Origin: Ensifer canadensis
GTDB taxonomy: Bacteria; Pseudomonadota; Alphaproteobacteria; Rhizobiales; Rhizobiaceae
Length of the DNA stretch: 64,000 nt
Assembly: GCF_017488845.2 (NCBI RefSeq)
Contig: NZ_CP083370.1
Location: forward strand, 2,966,501 to 3,030,500
Direction: 5' to 3'
The translations under genes and the position numbers were made by a program. The notes beneath the pieces were generated by a model. It did no database searches. It saw only the letters and a program-made list of their open reading frames with translations, and was not told the DNA's origin. Position 1 is the stretch's first letter. Every line of letters begins with the position of its first letter. This document shows positions 17,267 through 27,812 of the stretch, piece by piece.

Positions 17267-18151
17267 GTGAATTCCAGGGCTTATTTCTATCTCTGCGTCA
17301 CCGCACTCTTCTGGGGCGGCAATTCGGTCGCCGGAAAAATGGCCGTCGGGCATGTCAGTCCGATGATGCTCACCACCCTTCGCTGGGTGTTTGCGCTTCT
17401 CATCATCCTGGTGCTGATGACGCCGCAGATCCGCCGCGATTGGCAGAAGATCAAGCAGCATTGGCTGCAGCTGCTGGCCTATGGCGTCATCGGTTTCACC
17501 ACCTTCAACGCCCTGCTCTATTCTGCGCTGAAATACACCAGCGCGATCAACGCGGTCATCCTGCAGGCCGGCATCCCCATGCTGATCTTCCTGTTCAATT
17601 TCATGCTGTTTCGAACCCGCGCCTCGATCGCACAGGTGATCGGCTTCACCGTGACGCTGATCGGCGTGCTGATCACCGCCGCGCACGGCGACATCGCCAG
17701 CCTGCTGCAACTGGAGTTCAATTTCGGCGACGCCCTGATGATCGCCGCCTGCATCGTTTACGCCGCCTATACCGTGGCACTTCGCTGGAAGCCCACGATG
17801 CATTGGCAGAGTTTCATCGCCGCACCCGCCTTCGGCGCCCTGCTCAGCGCCATTCCACTGCTCTTCTGGGAGATCGGCAACGGCACCGCGATCTTTCCTG
17901 ACACGACCGGCTGGATCATCCTGCTCTACGCCGCCATCTTCCCGTCATTGATGTCGCAGGTGCTCTATGTCCGCGGCGTCGAGATGATCGGCGCCAACCG
18001 TGCCGGGCTCTTCATCAATGCCATCCCGGTCTTCGGCACGCTGCTGTCGGTCATGCTGGTCGGCGAGACCTTCCACACCTTCCATTTCATCGCCCTGCTG
18101 CTTGTTCTCGGCGGCATCGCCATTGCCGAGAAGGGCCGCCCGAAACACTAA
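17267..18151 (+). CDS. DMT-family (EamA) membrane exporter
   Basis: A 294-aa inner membrane protein with about ten hydrophobic helices in two EamA repeats. The first begins LCVTALFWGGNSVAGKMAVG and the second at about 150-155, after a polar loop. Members export amino acids or other metabolites, but the substrate cannot be predicted here. A GTG at 17267 with AGCAGG upstream is chosen; a TTG at 17225 would add 14 residues. Confidence 0.88.
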   Translation: MNSRAYFYLCVTALFWGGNSVAGKMAVGHVSPMMLTTLRWVFALLIILVLMTPQIRRDWQKIKQHWLQLLAYGVIGFTTFNALLYSALKYTSAINAVILQAGIPMLIFLFNFMLFRTRASIAQVIGFTVTLIGVLITAAHGDIASLLQLEFNFGDALMIAACIVYAAYTVALRWKPTMHWQSFIAAPAFGALLSAIPLLFWEIGNGTAIFPDTTGWIILLYAAIFPSLMSQVLYVRGVEMIGANRAGLFINAIPVFGTLLSVMLVGETFHTFHFIALLLVLGGIAIAEKGRPKH

Positions 18152-18202
18152 TACCAACCCGCACGGATATTGACCTCTTCCGGCCGAGCCGGCGCCCCTC
18201 TT

Positions 18203-18718
18203 TCAGGCGAGCAACCGTTCCCTGTAGAACGCATCCTCGCCGTAGCTTGCAAGCTTGCTTGCCAGCCGCTCGTCCATGCGGACGGAAAACCCCTGCCGCT
18301 CCCAGAAGCCGCGCGAACCGTTGACCGACACCAGCGACATCGAGTGGTAGCCTTCCGACCGGGCGATATCGGCGAGCAGCGGCACGACGTTGCCCCCTGC
18401 CCCGGATCCGCGGGTCTCAGGCAAAAGCGCCAGATCGTGAATGTACCAGGTGTCGGCGGTTTCTGGGATCTCGCCCAGCACCGCGTTCAGCGAAGGCGGC
18501 GCACGGCGGAGCCAGGGATGGCTCAAGACATAGCCTTGGGCGACGCCGCCGACCTCCAGCATGAAGCAGCCCTCCGGGCTCAGTTCCAGTCGATCGGCAA
18601 GGACGTGATCGTCCTCGGGGAATGCCTCGTGAACCACCAGCTGGATTTCGGAGACCGAAACGAGATCGGGAAGGCTGGCCTCGCGCCAGCGGAATGCCTG
18701 TCGTGTCATTGCCGTCAT
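18203..18718 (-). CDS. GNAT-family N-acetyltransferase
   Basis: A 171-aa GNAT protein. Motif A is YIHDLALLPETRGSGAGGNV, where the acetyl-CoA loop reads R-G-S-G-A-G. The C-terminal GSRGFWERQGF is motif B and is typical of the family. The substrate is unknown. The start is uncertain among ATGs at 18718, 18709 and 18784. It converges with the DMT exporter gene. Confidence 0.87.
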   Translation of the reverse strand: MTAMTRQAFRWREASLPDLVSVSEIQLVVHEAFPEDDHVLADRLELSPEGCFMLEVGGVAQGYVLSHPWLRRAPPSLNAVLGEIPETADTWYIHDLALLPETRGSGAGGNVVPLLADIARSEGYHSMSLVSVNGSRGFWERQGFSVRMDERLASKLASYGEDAFYRERLLA

Positions 18719-18901
18719 CAATGTTTCAAACCGAAAGAACGCACCGGTTTGCCCCGATGCGTTCCTGGTCGTTCTCGAATTCAATCATCTGCCCGCCTTG
18801 GCGAGCGGGCCATTCGCTGGCGCATAGGTCACAAAATCATGGCCGATTTGCGCCCTTCAGCCTTGCGCATCAGGCGGTGCGCAAGGCTGCTGCATCGATG
18901 A

Positions 18902-20497
18902 TCAATCGATGTTGAACACCAGCGGCTTTGCCTGGCGGATCGCTCCGTTGGCGCGCAGCTTGTCGAGCACGTCATCGGAAACCGGGCCGTCGACATAGAG
19001 CAACGCGATGGCGTCGCCGGCTTCCTTCTCGCGACCAAGCTGGAAGTTGGCGATGTTGACGCCGGCATCGCCGAGGGTCATGCCGATGAAGCCGATCATG
19101 CCGGGTACGTCGGTGTTGGTGATGTAGACCATGTGGCTGCCGACATCCGCATCAAGGTTGATGCCCTTGATCTGGATGAAGCGCGGCTTGCCGTCGGAGA
19201 ACACCGTACCGGCGACCGAGCGGGTCTGGTTGGCGGTCTTGACCGTCAGCTTGATGTAGCCGTCGAAGACGCCGGTCTTGTCACGCTTGACCTCGGAAAG
19301 AATGACGCCCTTTTCCTTGATCATGATCGGAGCCGAAACCATGTTGACGTCGGCCACCTGCGGCCGGATGAGACCGGCGAGCGCGGCGCTGGTCAACGCC
19401 TTGGTGTTCATCGCTGCGGTCGCGCCATCGTAGAGGATCTCGATTTCCTTGATCGCGCTTTCCGTCACCTGGCCGACGAAGGCGCCAAGCACGTCGGCAA
19501 GCCGGATGAAGGGCTTGAGGATCGGGGCTTCTTCGGCGGTGATCGAGGGCATGTTGATGGCGTTGGAAACGGCACCCTTGACGAGATAGTCCGACATCTG
19601 TTCGGCGACCTGCAGGGCGACGTTTTCCTGTGCTTCCGTGGTCGACGCACCGAGATGCGGCGTGCAGACGACGTTCGCCAGGCCGAAGAGCGGGCTTTCC
19701 GTCGCAGGCTCGACCTCGAACACGTCAAAGCCGGCGCCGGCAACGTGGCCGGACTTGATCGCGTCGGCCAGCGCCTTCTCGTCGACGAGGCCGCCGCGGG
19801 CGCAGTTGATGATGCGCACGCCCGGCTTGGTCTTGGCCAGAGCTTCGGCATTGAGGATGCTGCGGGTCTTGTCCGTCAGCGGCACGTGCAGGGTGATGAA
19901 GTCGGCCTGGGCCAAAAGCTCGTCGAGCTCGACCTTGGTGACGCCCATTTCCTCGGCGCGCTCCTTCGACAGGAACGGGTCATAGGCAAGCACATGCATC
20001 TTGAGGCCGATGGCGCGCGAGCAGACGATCGAGCCGATGTTGCCGGCGCCGATGACGCCGAGCGTCTTGCCGGTGATTTCGACACCCATGAAGCGGGACT
20101 TCTCCCACTTGCCGGCCTGCGTCGAGGTGTCGGCGGCCGGAAGCTGGCGGGCAACGGCAAAGAGCAGCGCGATGGCGTGTTCGGCCGTGGTGATCGAATT
20201 GCCGAAGGGCGTGTTCATGACAATGATACCGCGGCGCGAAGCGGCCGGAATATCGACATTGTCGACGCCGATGCCGGCACGGCCGATGACCTTGAGATTG
20301 GTCGCAGCCGCGATCAGCTTCTCGGTCGCCTTGGTGGCCGAGCGAATGGCAAGGCCGTCATAATTGCCGATGATTTCGGCGAGCTTATCCTTGTCCTTGC
20401 CGAGTTTCGGCTGGAAATCGACTTCAACGCCGCGGTCGCGGAAGATCTGGACGGCGGTTTCCGACAGTTCGTCGGATACGAGAACGCGAGGTGCCAT
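18902..20497 (-). CDS. serA: D-3-phosphoglycerate dehydrogenase SerA
   Basis: Oxidises 3-phosphoglycerate to 3-phosphohydroxypyruvate, the first step of serine synthesis. The 531-aa protein is the long form. The substrate domain leads into a Rossmann domain with LGVIGAGNIGSIV. Catalytic residues lie in INCARGGLVDE (Arg) and CTPHLGASTTEAQ (His). An intervening allosteric substrate-binding domain is followed by a C-terminal ACT domain (TDVPGMIGFIGMTLGDAGVN) that usually binds serine. The ATG at 20497 follows GGAGG. It is 85 bp downstream of serC and very likely in one operon. Confidence 0.96.
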   Translation of the reverse strand: MAPRVLVSDELSETAVQIFRDRGVEVDFQPKLGKDKDKLAEIIGNYDGLAIRSATKATEKLIAAATNLKVIGRAGIGVDNVDIPAASRRGIIVMNTPFGNSITTAEHAIALLFAVARQLPAADTSTQAGKWEKSRFMGVEITGKTLGVIGAGNIGSIVCSRAIGLKMHVLAYDPFLSKERAEEMGVTKVELDELLAQADFITLHVPLTDKTRSILNAEALAKTKPGVRIINCARGGLVDEKALADAIKSGHVAGAGFDVFEVEPATESPLFGLANVVCTPHLGASTTEAQENVALQVAEQMSDYLVKGAVSNAINMPSITAEEAPILKPFIRLADVLGAFVGQVTESAIKEIEILYDGATAAMNTKALTSAALAGLIRPQVADVNMVSAPIMIKEKGVILSEVKRDKTGVFDGYIKLTVKTANQTRSVAGTVFSDGKPRFIQIKGINLDADVGSHMVYITNTDVPGMIGFIGMTLGDAGVNIANFQLGREKEAGDAIALLYVDGPVSDDVLDKLRANGAIRQAKPLVFNID

Positions 20498-20582
20498 GAT
20501 GGCCTCCTTGAAAAGATCAGGTCTGAACGGGAATGCGGTACAAGGGCTTCGCTCCCCATCGAGAGCGAAGCAAACGCTTGGG

Positions 20583-21761
20583 TTAGGCCGCTGCCTGCGA
20601 CAGCGTCGCCTTCTGGGCCTCAAAAGCCCAGGTCAGCCACGGCATCAGCGCTGCCATGTCGGATGCCTCGATCGTGGCACCGGCCCAAATTCTGAGACCG
20701 GACGGTGCATCGCGATAATGGCCGATGTCGAACGCGACACCTTCCTTTTCGAGCAGGGCGACAACGCCCTTGGCAAAGGCAGCCTGTCCGTCCGCATCCA
20801 GTGCGGCGACATCAGCGTCGACGATCTTCAGGCAGACCGACGTATTGGAACGGGTCTCGTCCTTGACCGCCAGATTGGCGATCCAGCCGTTGGCTGCAAC
20901 GAAGTCGAAGATCACCTTGGCATTGGCGTCGGCACGCGCCATCAGGCCCTTGAGCCCGCCGACCTTCTCAGCCCAGACGAGCGCATCGATATAGTCTTCG
21001 ACGCAGAGCATCGACGGCGTGTTGATGGTCTCGCCGGTGAAGATGCCTTCGATCAGCTTGCCGCCGGAGGTCATGCGGAAGATCTTCGGCAGCGGCCAGG
21101 CCGGCACATAGGTCAGCAGGCGTTCGACGGCACGCGGCGAAAGAATGATGACGCCGTGTGCGCCCTCGCCGCCCAGAACCTTCTGCCAGGAGAAGGTGAC
21201 GACATCGAGCTTGGCGAAATCGAGGTTCTGCGCAAAGGCGGCAGACGTCGCGTCGCAAATGGTCAGGCCCTTGCGGTCGGCCGGAATGAAGTCGGCATTC
21301 GGAACGCGCACACCCGAGGTCGTGCCGTTCCAGGTGAAGACGACGTCACGATCGAAATCGACCTTGGAGAGATCGGGAAGTTCGCCGTAACCGGCTTCGA
21401 ACTTGCGTACATCGGCGAGCTTCAGCTGCTTGACCACATCGGTCACCCAGCCGGCGCCAAAGCTTTCCCAGGCGACCATGTCGACGCCACGCTGGCCGAG
21501 CATCGACCAGAGCGCCATTTCGACGGCGCCGGTATCGGAAGCGGGCACGATGCCGATGCGGTAATCGGCCGGCACGTCAAGAATGTCACGGGTAAGATCG
21601 ATGGCCTGCTTGAGCTTCGTCTTGCCGACCTTGGCGCGGTGCGAACGACCGAGCGGAGCGTCGGAGAGAGCATCGAGCGACCAACCGGGGCGCTTCGAGC
21701 AAGGGCCAGAAGAAAAATGGGTGTTGTTCGGACGGATGTCCGGCTTGGCAGGCTTCGTCAT
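20583..21761 (-). CDS. serC: Phosphoserine aminotransferase SerC
   Basis: Converts 3-phosphohydroxypyruvate and glutamate to phosphoserine; the family also acts in pyridoxal phosphate synthesis. The 392-aa protein is of the alphaproteobacterial type ([20 protein letters not shown]). The pyridoxal phosphate Lys lies in [17 protein letters not shown]. It heads the serC-serA operon and is preceded by a structured leader. Confidence 0.96.
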   Translation of the reverse strand: MTKPAKPDIRPNNTHFSSGPCSKRPGWSLDALSDAPLGRSHRAKVGKTKLKQAIDLTRDILDVPADYRIGIVPASDTGAVEMALWSMLGQRGVDMVAWESFGAGWVTDVVKQLKLADVRKFEAGYGELPDLSKVDFDRDVVFTWNGTTSGVRVPNADFIPADRKGLTICDATSAAFAQNLDFAKLDVVTFSWQKVLGGEGAHGVIILSPRAVERLLTYVPAWPLPKIFRMTSGGKLIEGIFTGETINTPSMLCVEDYIDALVWAEKVGGLKGLMARADANAKVIFDFVAANGWIANLAVKDETRSNTSVCLKIVDADVAALDADGQAAFAKGVVALLEKEGVAFDIGHYRDAPSGLRIWAGATIEASDMAALMPWLTWAFEAQKATLSQAAA

Positions 21762-21810
21762 GCGCTATCCTTCCAGATAGATAGCCCTTCGTTGGGGAAG
21801 GGTGTCCCGC
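21762..21810 (-). ncRNA. Structured leader of serC, candidate serC RNA motif
   Basis: The predicted transcript, about 49 nt before the ATG, can form a hairpin CCCTTC/GAAGGG (21785-21802) and a second CTATC/GATAG hairpin (about 21765-21784) whose loop and 3' arm include the ribosome binding site GGAAGGA. Position fits the serC RNA motif described upstream of serC in alphaproteobacteria. I matched place and form, not a covariance model. Confidence 0.5.
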
Positions 21811-21816
21811 CGTCGG

Positions 21817-21845
21817 AAATATTGCGGGTCCGGAAGGAAGTCAAG
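21817..21845 (-). promoter_or_regulatory. serC promoter
   Basis: On the minus strand CTTGAC (21840-21845), 17 bases, then ATATTT (21817-21822), close to the rhizobial consensus. This places the transcript start near 21809, at the beginning of the structured leader. Confidence 0.6.
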
Positions 21846-21925
21846 CGACTTGTGTCGCAATCGAGAATATTTATGGCGTCGCAGGCAATATCCGCAAAGA
21901 TGAGGCTGCGCCTGCCGACCGATTG

Positions 21926-22764
21926 TTACCAGAACGAGAAGCGCAGGCCGGCTCTGATCTCGTGACGGGAAAGTCCATCGTCGAAACCCTTTGCCCCGCT
22001 CGCACCCGCCAGTGCCTCGGCGCCGAAGCCGAACATCTCGCCGTCGCCGATATGCGAGTAACGGTAGCCGACATCGAGCTTCAGACGATCGCTGAGGTCG
22101 TAGGAGACGCCGGCCATCAGCGCATAGGTGAAGCGCCAGCTGTTGCGACCGTCAAATGAGGTTGTGGCCGGAGCACCGGCACAGGCGCCGCCGCGGCAAC
22201 GCAGCTCTCGCTGGCAAAGGCGGTATTCCAACGCAGATTGGTCGCGCCGATGCCAGCGCCGAGATAGGGCGTGAAGCCGGCGAGCGTTCCGAAGTCGACA
22301 TAGGCGTTCGCCATCAGGCCGAGTGCGGAAAAATCCGCCGTCGCGGCAAAAGCGCAGGACGTACCGGCACCCTGCCCCGCGCAGGGGCTTGCGGTCAGCG
22401 ACGAACCGTCGAAACGACCCTCGAAATAATCGGCCGTCAGATCAGCGCGGAAAGTGTCGGTGATCTGGTAGCCGAGGCCGATGGTTCCCGAAAACGGTTT
22501 ATCGAAACGTGCGCCGTCGAACGGAATATTGCTGTAACCGGTCCCCGCATCGAAGGTGCGATAGGTGGGATTGCCCTCGTCGCGCCAGCCGGCGTAACCG
22601 ATGTCGCCGCGCAGGTAGAGGCCGCTGCTGCCGGTTGCTTCCTGGGCAATCGTGATTTCGGGGGCGTCGATCAGAGTCTCGTCTGCGGCAAGTGCCGGAC
22701 CGGAAAGCAACAGGCCGACACCGAACGCGGCTCCGCAGATCCCGTTTCGCCATTCCATGCCCAT
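21926..22764 (-). pseudogene. RopB/Omp25-like outer membrane protein, frameshifted
   Basis: The first frame (22764 to 22117) has a signal peptide (LLLSGPALAADE), YLRGDIGYAGWRDEG and GLMANAYVDFGTLAGFTPYLG, then runs into unrelated sequence after ESCVA. The rest of the barrel is in another frame (22231 to 21926): SWRFTYALMAGVSYDLSDRL and the terminal IRAGLRFSFW. The neighbouring paralogue at 22949 has these two parts in one frame, so a one-base change between about 22160 and 22200 broke this gene, or the assembly has an error there. The shift lies in a GC-repetitive stretch. The missing part includes the last strands and the C-terminal aromatic signal for barrel assembly. Confidence 0.85.
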
Positions 22765-22845
22765 GCCCTTTCGCTACCATTGCCGTCGCCGAATAGGATC
22801 CACCCACCAGCTGCTTCGTTCAGCGTTAACTATTGCAGACGGAGG

Positions 22846-22860
22846 TTAACTCGCGGTTAA
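22846..22860 (-). promoter_or_regulatory. Perfect CtrA box upstream of the frameshifted OMP gene
   Basis: TTAA-CTCGCGG-TTAA, an exact TTAA-N7-TTAA site, 82-96 bp before the start codon of the OMP gene. A further GTTAAC lies at about 22825. Confidence 0.65.
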
Positions 22861-22902
22861 CCATGCCCGTTAGGATTTGCGCAAAGCTTTGGGCGAAACG
22901 AC

Positions 22903-22926
22903 AAAGGCCGCCCCGGGGGCGGCCTT
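22903..22926 (-). terminator. Terminator of the intact OMP gene
   Basis: AAGGCCGCCCC and GGGGCGGCCTT form a strong inverted repeat, 23 bp after the stop codon of the gene at 22949; the innermost pairs must open to leave a loop. Confidence 0.7.
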
Positions 22927-22948
22927 CATGATTTCAGCGTCATATGTC

Positions 22949-23767
22949 TTACTTGTAGACGATCGGCTCCGGCTCGTAGGGAACCTCGCAGACATTGCCG
23001 AAGGAGTAGCGCAGACCAGCGCGTGCCTCGTGGATGTAGAAACCCTCGTCGAAGCCCGGGCCGCCGCCGTTGTTGTAGCCGAACATGTCGCCATCATCGA
23101 CCTGGCGGAAGCGGTAGCCAACGTCTGCCTTGAGATTGCAGGTCAGGTCGATCGCAGTACCGGCCATGAGCGCGTAGGTGAAGCGCCAATCGCTCTCGCC
23201 ACCGTGATCCGTCGTCGGGTCGCAATCTGCCGGATTGCTGACACTGCAGCTGGTGTTGCGCAGTCCGTCCCATTTCACGTGCGTGGCACCGATACCGGCA
23301 CCGACATAGGGGGTGAAGGCGCCGTAGGTGCCGATGTCGACATAGGCGTTGGCCATCAAGCTCCAGGCGGAAACCGAGCTTGTGTCACTTGACACGCAGG
23401 GACCCGCGACGATCCCGCAGCCGCCTAAGGTCGAGCCGTTGAAGTCGCCACCGCCCCAGTAGTCGAGCGTGACGTCGGTGCGCAGATAGTTGTTGAACTG
23501 GTAACCGACACCGCCGCCAATGACCCAGGAGTCATCGATATCGGCCGAGGCGAACTCAGCGATAGAGCCGCCCGGGCCTCCCTGGTAGTAATTCGCGCCG
23601 CGCAGGTCGTTCCAGGCGTAGCCGACGTCGCCGCGCAGATACCAGCCGCTGGCCTGGATCACTGGCTCGACGATAGGCGCTTCGACAGGCGGTTGGTAAA
23701 TGTCGGCAGCAAAAGCTGCGGTGCCGCTGAGCAAGACTGCAACAACGCCACTCAAAATTCTCTTCAT
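22949..23767 (-). CDS. RopB/Omp25/Omp31-type outer membrane protein
   Basis: A 272-aa exported beta-barrel protein. The signal peptide is MKRILSGVVAVLLSGTAAFA, with AADIYQPP at the mature N-terminus as in many rhizobial Omp25/31 proteins. The mature part has repeated amphipathic strands: GWYLRGDVGYAWNDLRG, WVIGGGVGYQFNNYLRTDV and ARAGLRYSFG. It ends in a short tail YEPEPIVYK and not on the aromatic residue. Cysteines at several places suggest disulfides in loops. It is a tandem paralogue of the frameshifted gene downstream, and both have perfect CtrA boxes upstream. Confidence 0.9.
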   Translation of the reverse strand: MKRILSGVVAVLLSGTAAFAADIYQPPVEAPIVEPVIQASGWYLRGDVGYAWNDLRGANYYQGGPGGSIAEFASADIDDSWVIGGGVGYQFNNYLRTDVTLDYWGGGDFNGSTLGGCGIVAGPCVSSDTSSVSAWSLMANAYVDIGTYGAFTPYVGAGIGATHVKWDGLRNTSCSVSNPADCDPTTDHGGESDWRFTYALMAGTAIDLTCNLKADVGYRFRQVDDGDMFGYNNGGGPGFDEGFYIHEARAGLRYSFGNVCEVPYEPEPIVYK

Positions 23768-23855
23768 GGCCCACTCCAATACATTCGGTTGCTTGGTGCA
23801 CCATGAAAGTGGTGTCCAAATCCTGACGTTGGTTATGGATAATGAGGGGGAAAGG

Positions 23856-23870
23856 TTAAACTCCGATTAA
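23856..23870 (-). promoter_or_regulatory. Perfect CtrA box upstream of the intact OMP gene
   Basis: TTAA-ACTCCGA-TTAA matches the CtrA consensus exactly, 89-103 bp before the start codon. A second pair, TTAA-N6-TTAA at 23893-23906, has a one-base shorter spacer. Confidence 0.65.
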
Positions 23871-23945
23871 CTACAAACGTTTACCGTGTGCATTAAGGAA
23901 CGTTAATACTCCGCGCTGCGGCAACTTGTTCTTTGGCGAGCAAAG

Positions 23946-23970
23946 AAAAGGCCGGTGATTGTCACCGGCC
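23946..23970 (-). terminator. glmM terminator
   Basis: On the minus strand GGCCGGTGA and TCACCGGCC with a 3-base loop are followed by TTTTC, 27 bp after the glmM stop codon. Confidence 0.85.
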
Positions 23971-23997
23971 CTGGAGGAAACTTCTGAAGGTACGCTT

Positions 23998-25350
23998 TTA
24001 AGCAGCGTTACGCGCGCTGCCTATGACATTGATCAGCCCGTCGACGATCCGCTCGACCTGGCCGCGGTCATCGCCCTCGGCCATGACCCGGATCAAAGGC
24101 TCTGTACCCGACGGACGGATCAGCAGGCGGCCGGACTTGGCAAGCTCGGCTTCCGCATCGGCAATCGCCTGGCGCACGGCTGCATCCTCGAGCGGCTTGC
24201 CGGCGGACACGCGCACATTCTTCAAGACCTGTGGCACCGGCTCGAAACGGTGGCAGACCTCGCTCACCGGCTTGCCCAGGCGCTTGACGACCGCAAGGAT
24301 CTGCAGGGCGGCCACGAGACCGTCACCGGTCGTGCCGAAGTCCGACAGCACGATGTGGCCGGACTGCTCGCCACCGACATTCAGGCCGTCCTGGCGCATC
24401 TGCTCGACAACGTAGCGGTCGCCGACCTTGGTGCGGCGCAGCTCGATACCACGGCCCTTGAGGTAACGCTCCAGCCCCAAGTTGGACATGACGGTTGCGG
24501 CGATCGCGCCGCCACGCAGCGTGCCATCCTCGGCCCAGCTGTCGGCGATAACAGCCATCAGTTGGTCGCCATCGATCACGGTGCCGTTCTCATCGACGAT
24601 CAGAACCCGGTCGGCGTCGCCATCAAGCGCGATACCGATATCGGCGCGCACCTCATGCACCTTCCTGGAAAGGGCCGCCGGATGGGTCGAGCCGCAATCG
24701 AGGTTGATATTGACACCATTCGGCTCGGTCCCGATCGACACCACCTCGGCGCCGAGTTCCCAAAGCGCCTGGGGTGCAACCTTGTAGGCGGCGCCGTTGG
24801 CGCAATCGATGGCAATCCGCAGGCCCTGAAGGGTGACGTCGCGCGGCAGGGTGCGCTTGGCGTGTTCGAGATAACGATAAATGTCGCCGTCGACGCGCTT
24901 GGCGCGGCCGATGTCTTCCGCCTTGGCGAGCTGGCCGGACAGATCCTGATCGAGCAGCGCTTCGATCTTGGCTTCGATATCGTCGGAGAGCTTATAGCCA
25001 TCAGGGCCGAACAGCTTGATGCCGTTGTCCTGGAACGGATTGTGCGACGCGGAAATCATCACGCCGATATCAGCGCGCAGCGAGCGCGTCAGCATGGCAA
25101 CGCCGGGGGTCGGGATCGGTCCGAGCAGGAACACGTCGAGACCCGCAGCCGTAAAACCGGCAACCATGGCGTTTTCAAGCATATAGCCGGAGAGGCGCGT
25201 GTCCTTGCCGATCACCACCCGGTGGCGATGGGCGCCATTGCGGAAGATCGTACCGACTGCAATGCCGACCCGCATGGCGAGATCCGGCGTCATTGGAAAG
25301 ATATTGGACTGACCGCGGATACCGTCCGTGCCGAAATACTTGCGCTTCAT
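23998..25350 (-). CDS. glmM: Phosphoglucosamine mutase GlmM
   Basis: Interconverts glucosamine-6-phosphate and glucosamine-1-phosphate on the way to UDP-GlcNAc, for peptidoglycan and lipid A. The 450-aa protein begins [16 protein letters not shown]. It has the phosphoserine loop [13 protein letters not shown] (catalytic Ser about 100), the metal loop DGDADR and the phosphate-binding [15 protein letters not shown] at the C-terminus. It follows ftsH, the usual order in this group; the gap is filled by a repeat and the ftsH terminator. Confidence 0.97.
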   Translation of the reverse strand: MKRKYFGTDGIRGQSNIFPMTPDLAMRVGIAVGTIFRNGAHRHRVVIGKDTRLSGYMLENAMVAGFTAAGLDVFLLGPIPTPGVAMLTRSLRADIGVMISASHNPFQDNGIKLFGPDGYKLSDDIEAKIEALLDQDLSGQLAKAEDIGRAKRVDGDIYRYLEHAKRTLPRDVTLQGLRIAIDCANGAAYKVAPQALWELGAEVVSIGTEPNGVNINLDCGSTHPAALSRKVHEVRADIGIALDGDADRVLIVDENGTVIDGDQLMAVIADSWAEDGTLRGGAIAATVMSNLGLERYLKGRGIELRRTKVGDRYVVEQMRQDGLNVGGEQSGHIVLSDFGTTGDGLVAALQILAVVKRLGKPVSEVCHRFEPVPQVLKNVRVSAGKPLEDAAVRQAIADAEAELAKSGRLLIRPSGTEPLIRVMAEGDDRGQVERIVDGLINVIGSARNAA

Positions 25351-25596
25351 AAGAACTCCATCGTTCTGCTGGGTCAATGCAGGCTTTGCCTGCTTCACCT
25401 GTCTGCGTGCTCCGCGACTGGGTTTCATTGACCAGACCTCATATCATTCCGGCTGTTACCGTGGCCCCCGCGACCTTGATGCCGAAGCAAAGGCCGAGAG
25501 TATTTCGTTTCTTCTTTGACACAAAACCAATGCAAACGGCAGCGACGATAGCATCAGAAATCATTACATCGCGTTACCAAGTGCAATCCTGCACAT

Positions 25597-25700
25597 ACAG
25601 CGCCGCGCGTCTTATTAGACGCGCAAAGGTCGCGGTAGCACTTCGAATTGCTGCATGTTTTTATCCTTAAATCGAATGCGATTTAAGGAAAACGTTGCAG
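25597..25700 (-). repeat. RIME1-like two-hairpin repeat, full copy
   Basis: About 104 bp with the TACAGCG/CGCGGTA-type hairpin first on the plus strand, then CTGCATG...CGTTGCAG. It lies between ftsH and glmM. The rest of this 418-bp gap holds the ftsH terminator and, near glmM, no gene that I can support. Confidence 0.85.
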
Positions 25701-25706
25701 TAGCAA

Positions 25707-25740
25707 CAAAAAGCCGCCGCACCCTCCGGCGCGGCGGCTT
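25707..25740 (-). terminator. ftsH terminator
   Basis: On the minus strand AAGCCGCCGC and GCGGCGGCTT form a long stem followed by TTTTG, 28 bp after the ftsH stop codon. Confidence 0.85.
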
Positions 25741-25768
25741 CTGAGATAAGCGTCTGAAACCAAAACCG

Positions 25769-27712
<1,944 letters not shown>

Positions 27713-27812
27713 CGAACTCCCCGGAACCTGTCACGACCCGCACATTTCGCCGGGCCGCTTTCTTGCCCCTAACATAGGGTTCTGGCGACGCCTTGCCAAG
27801 GCAAACCGCCAA

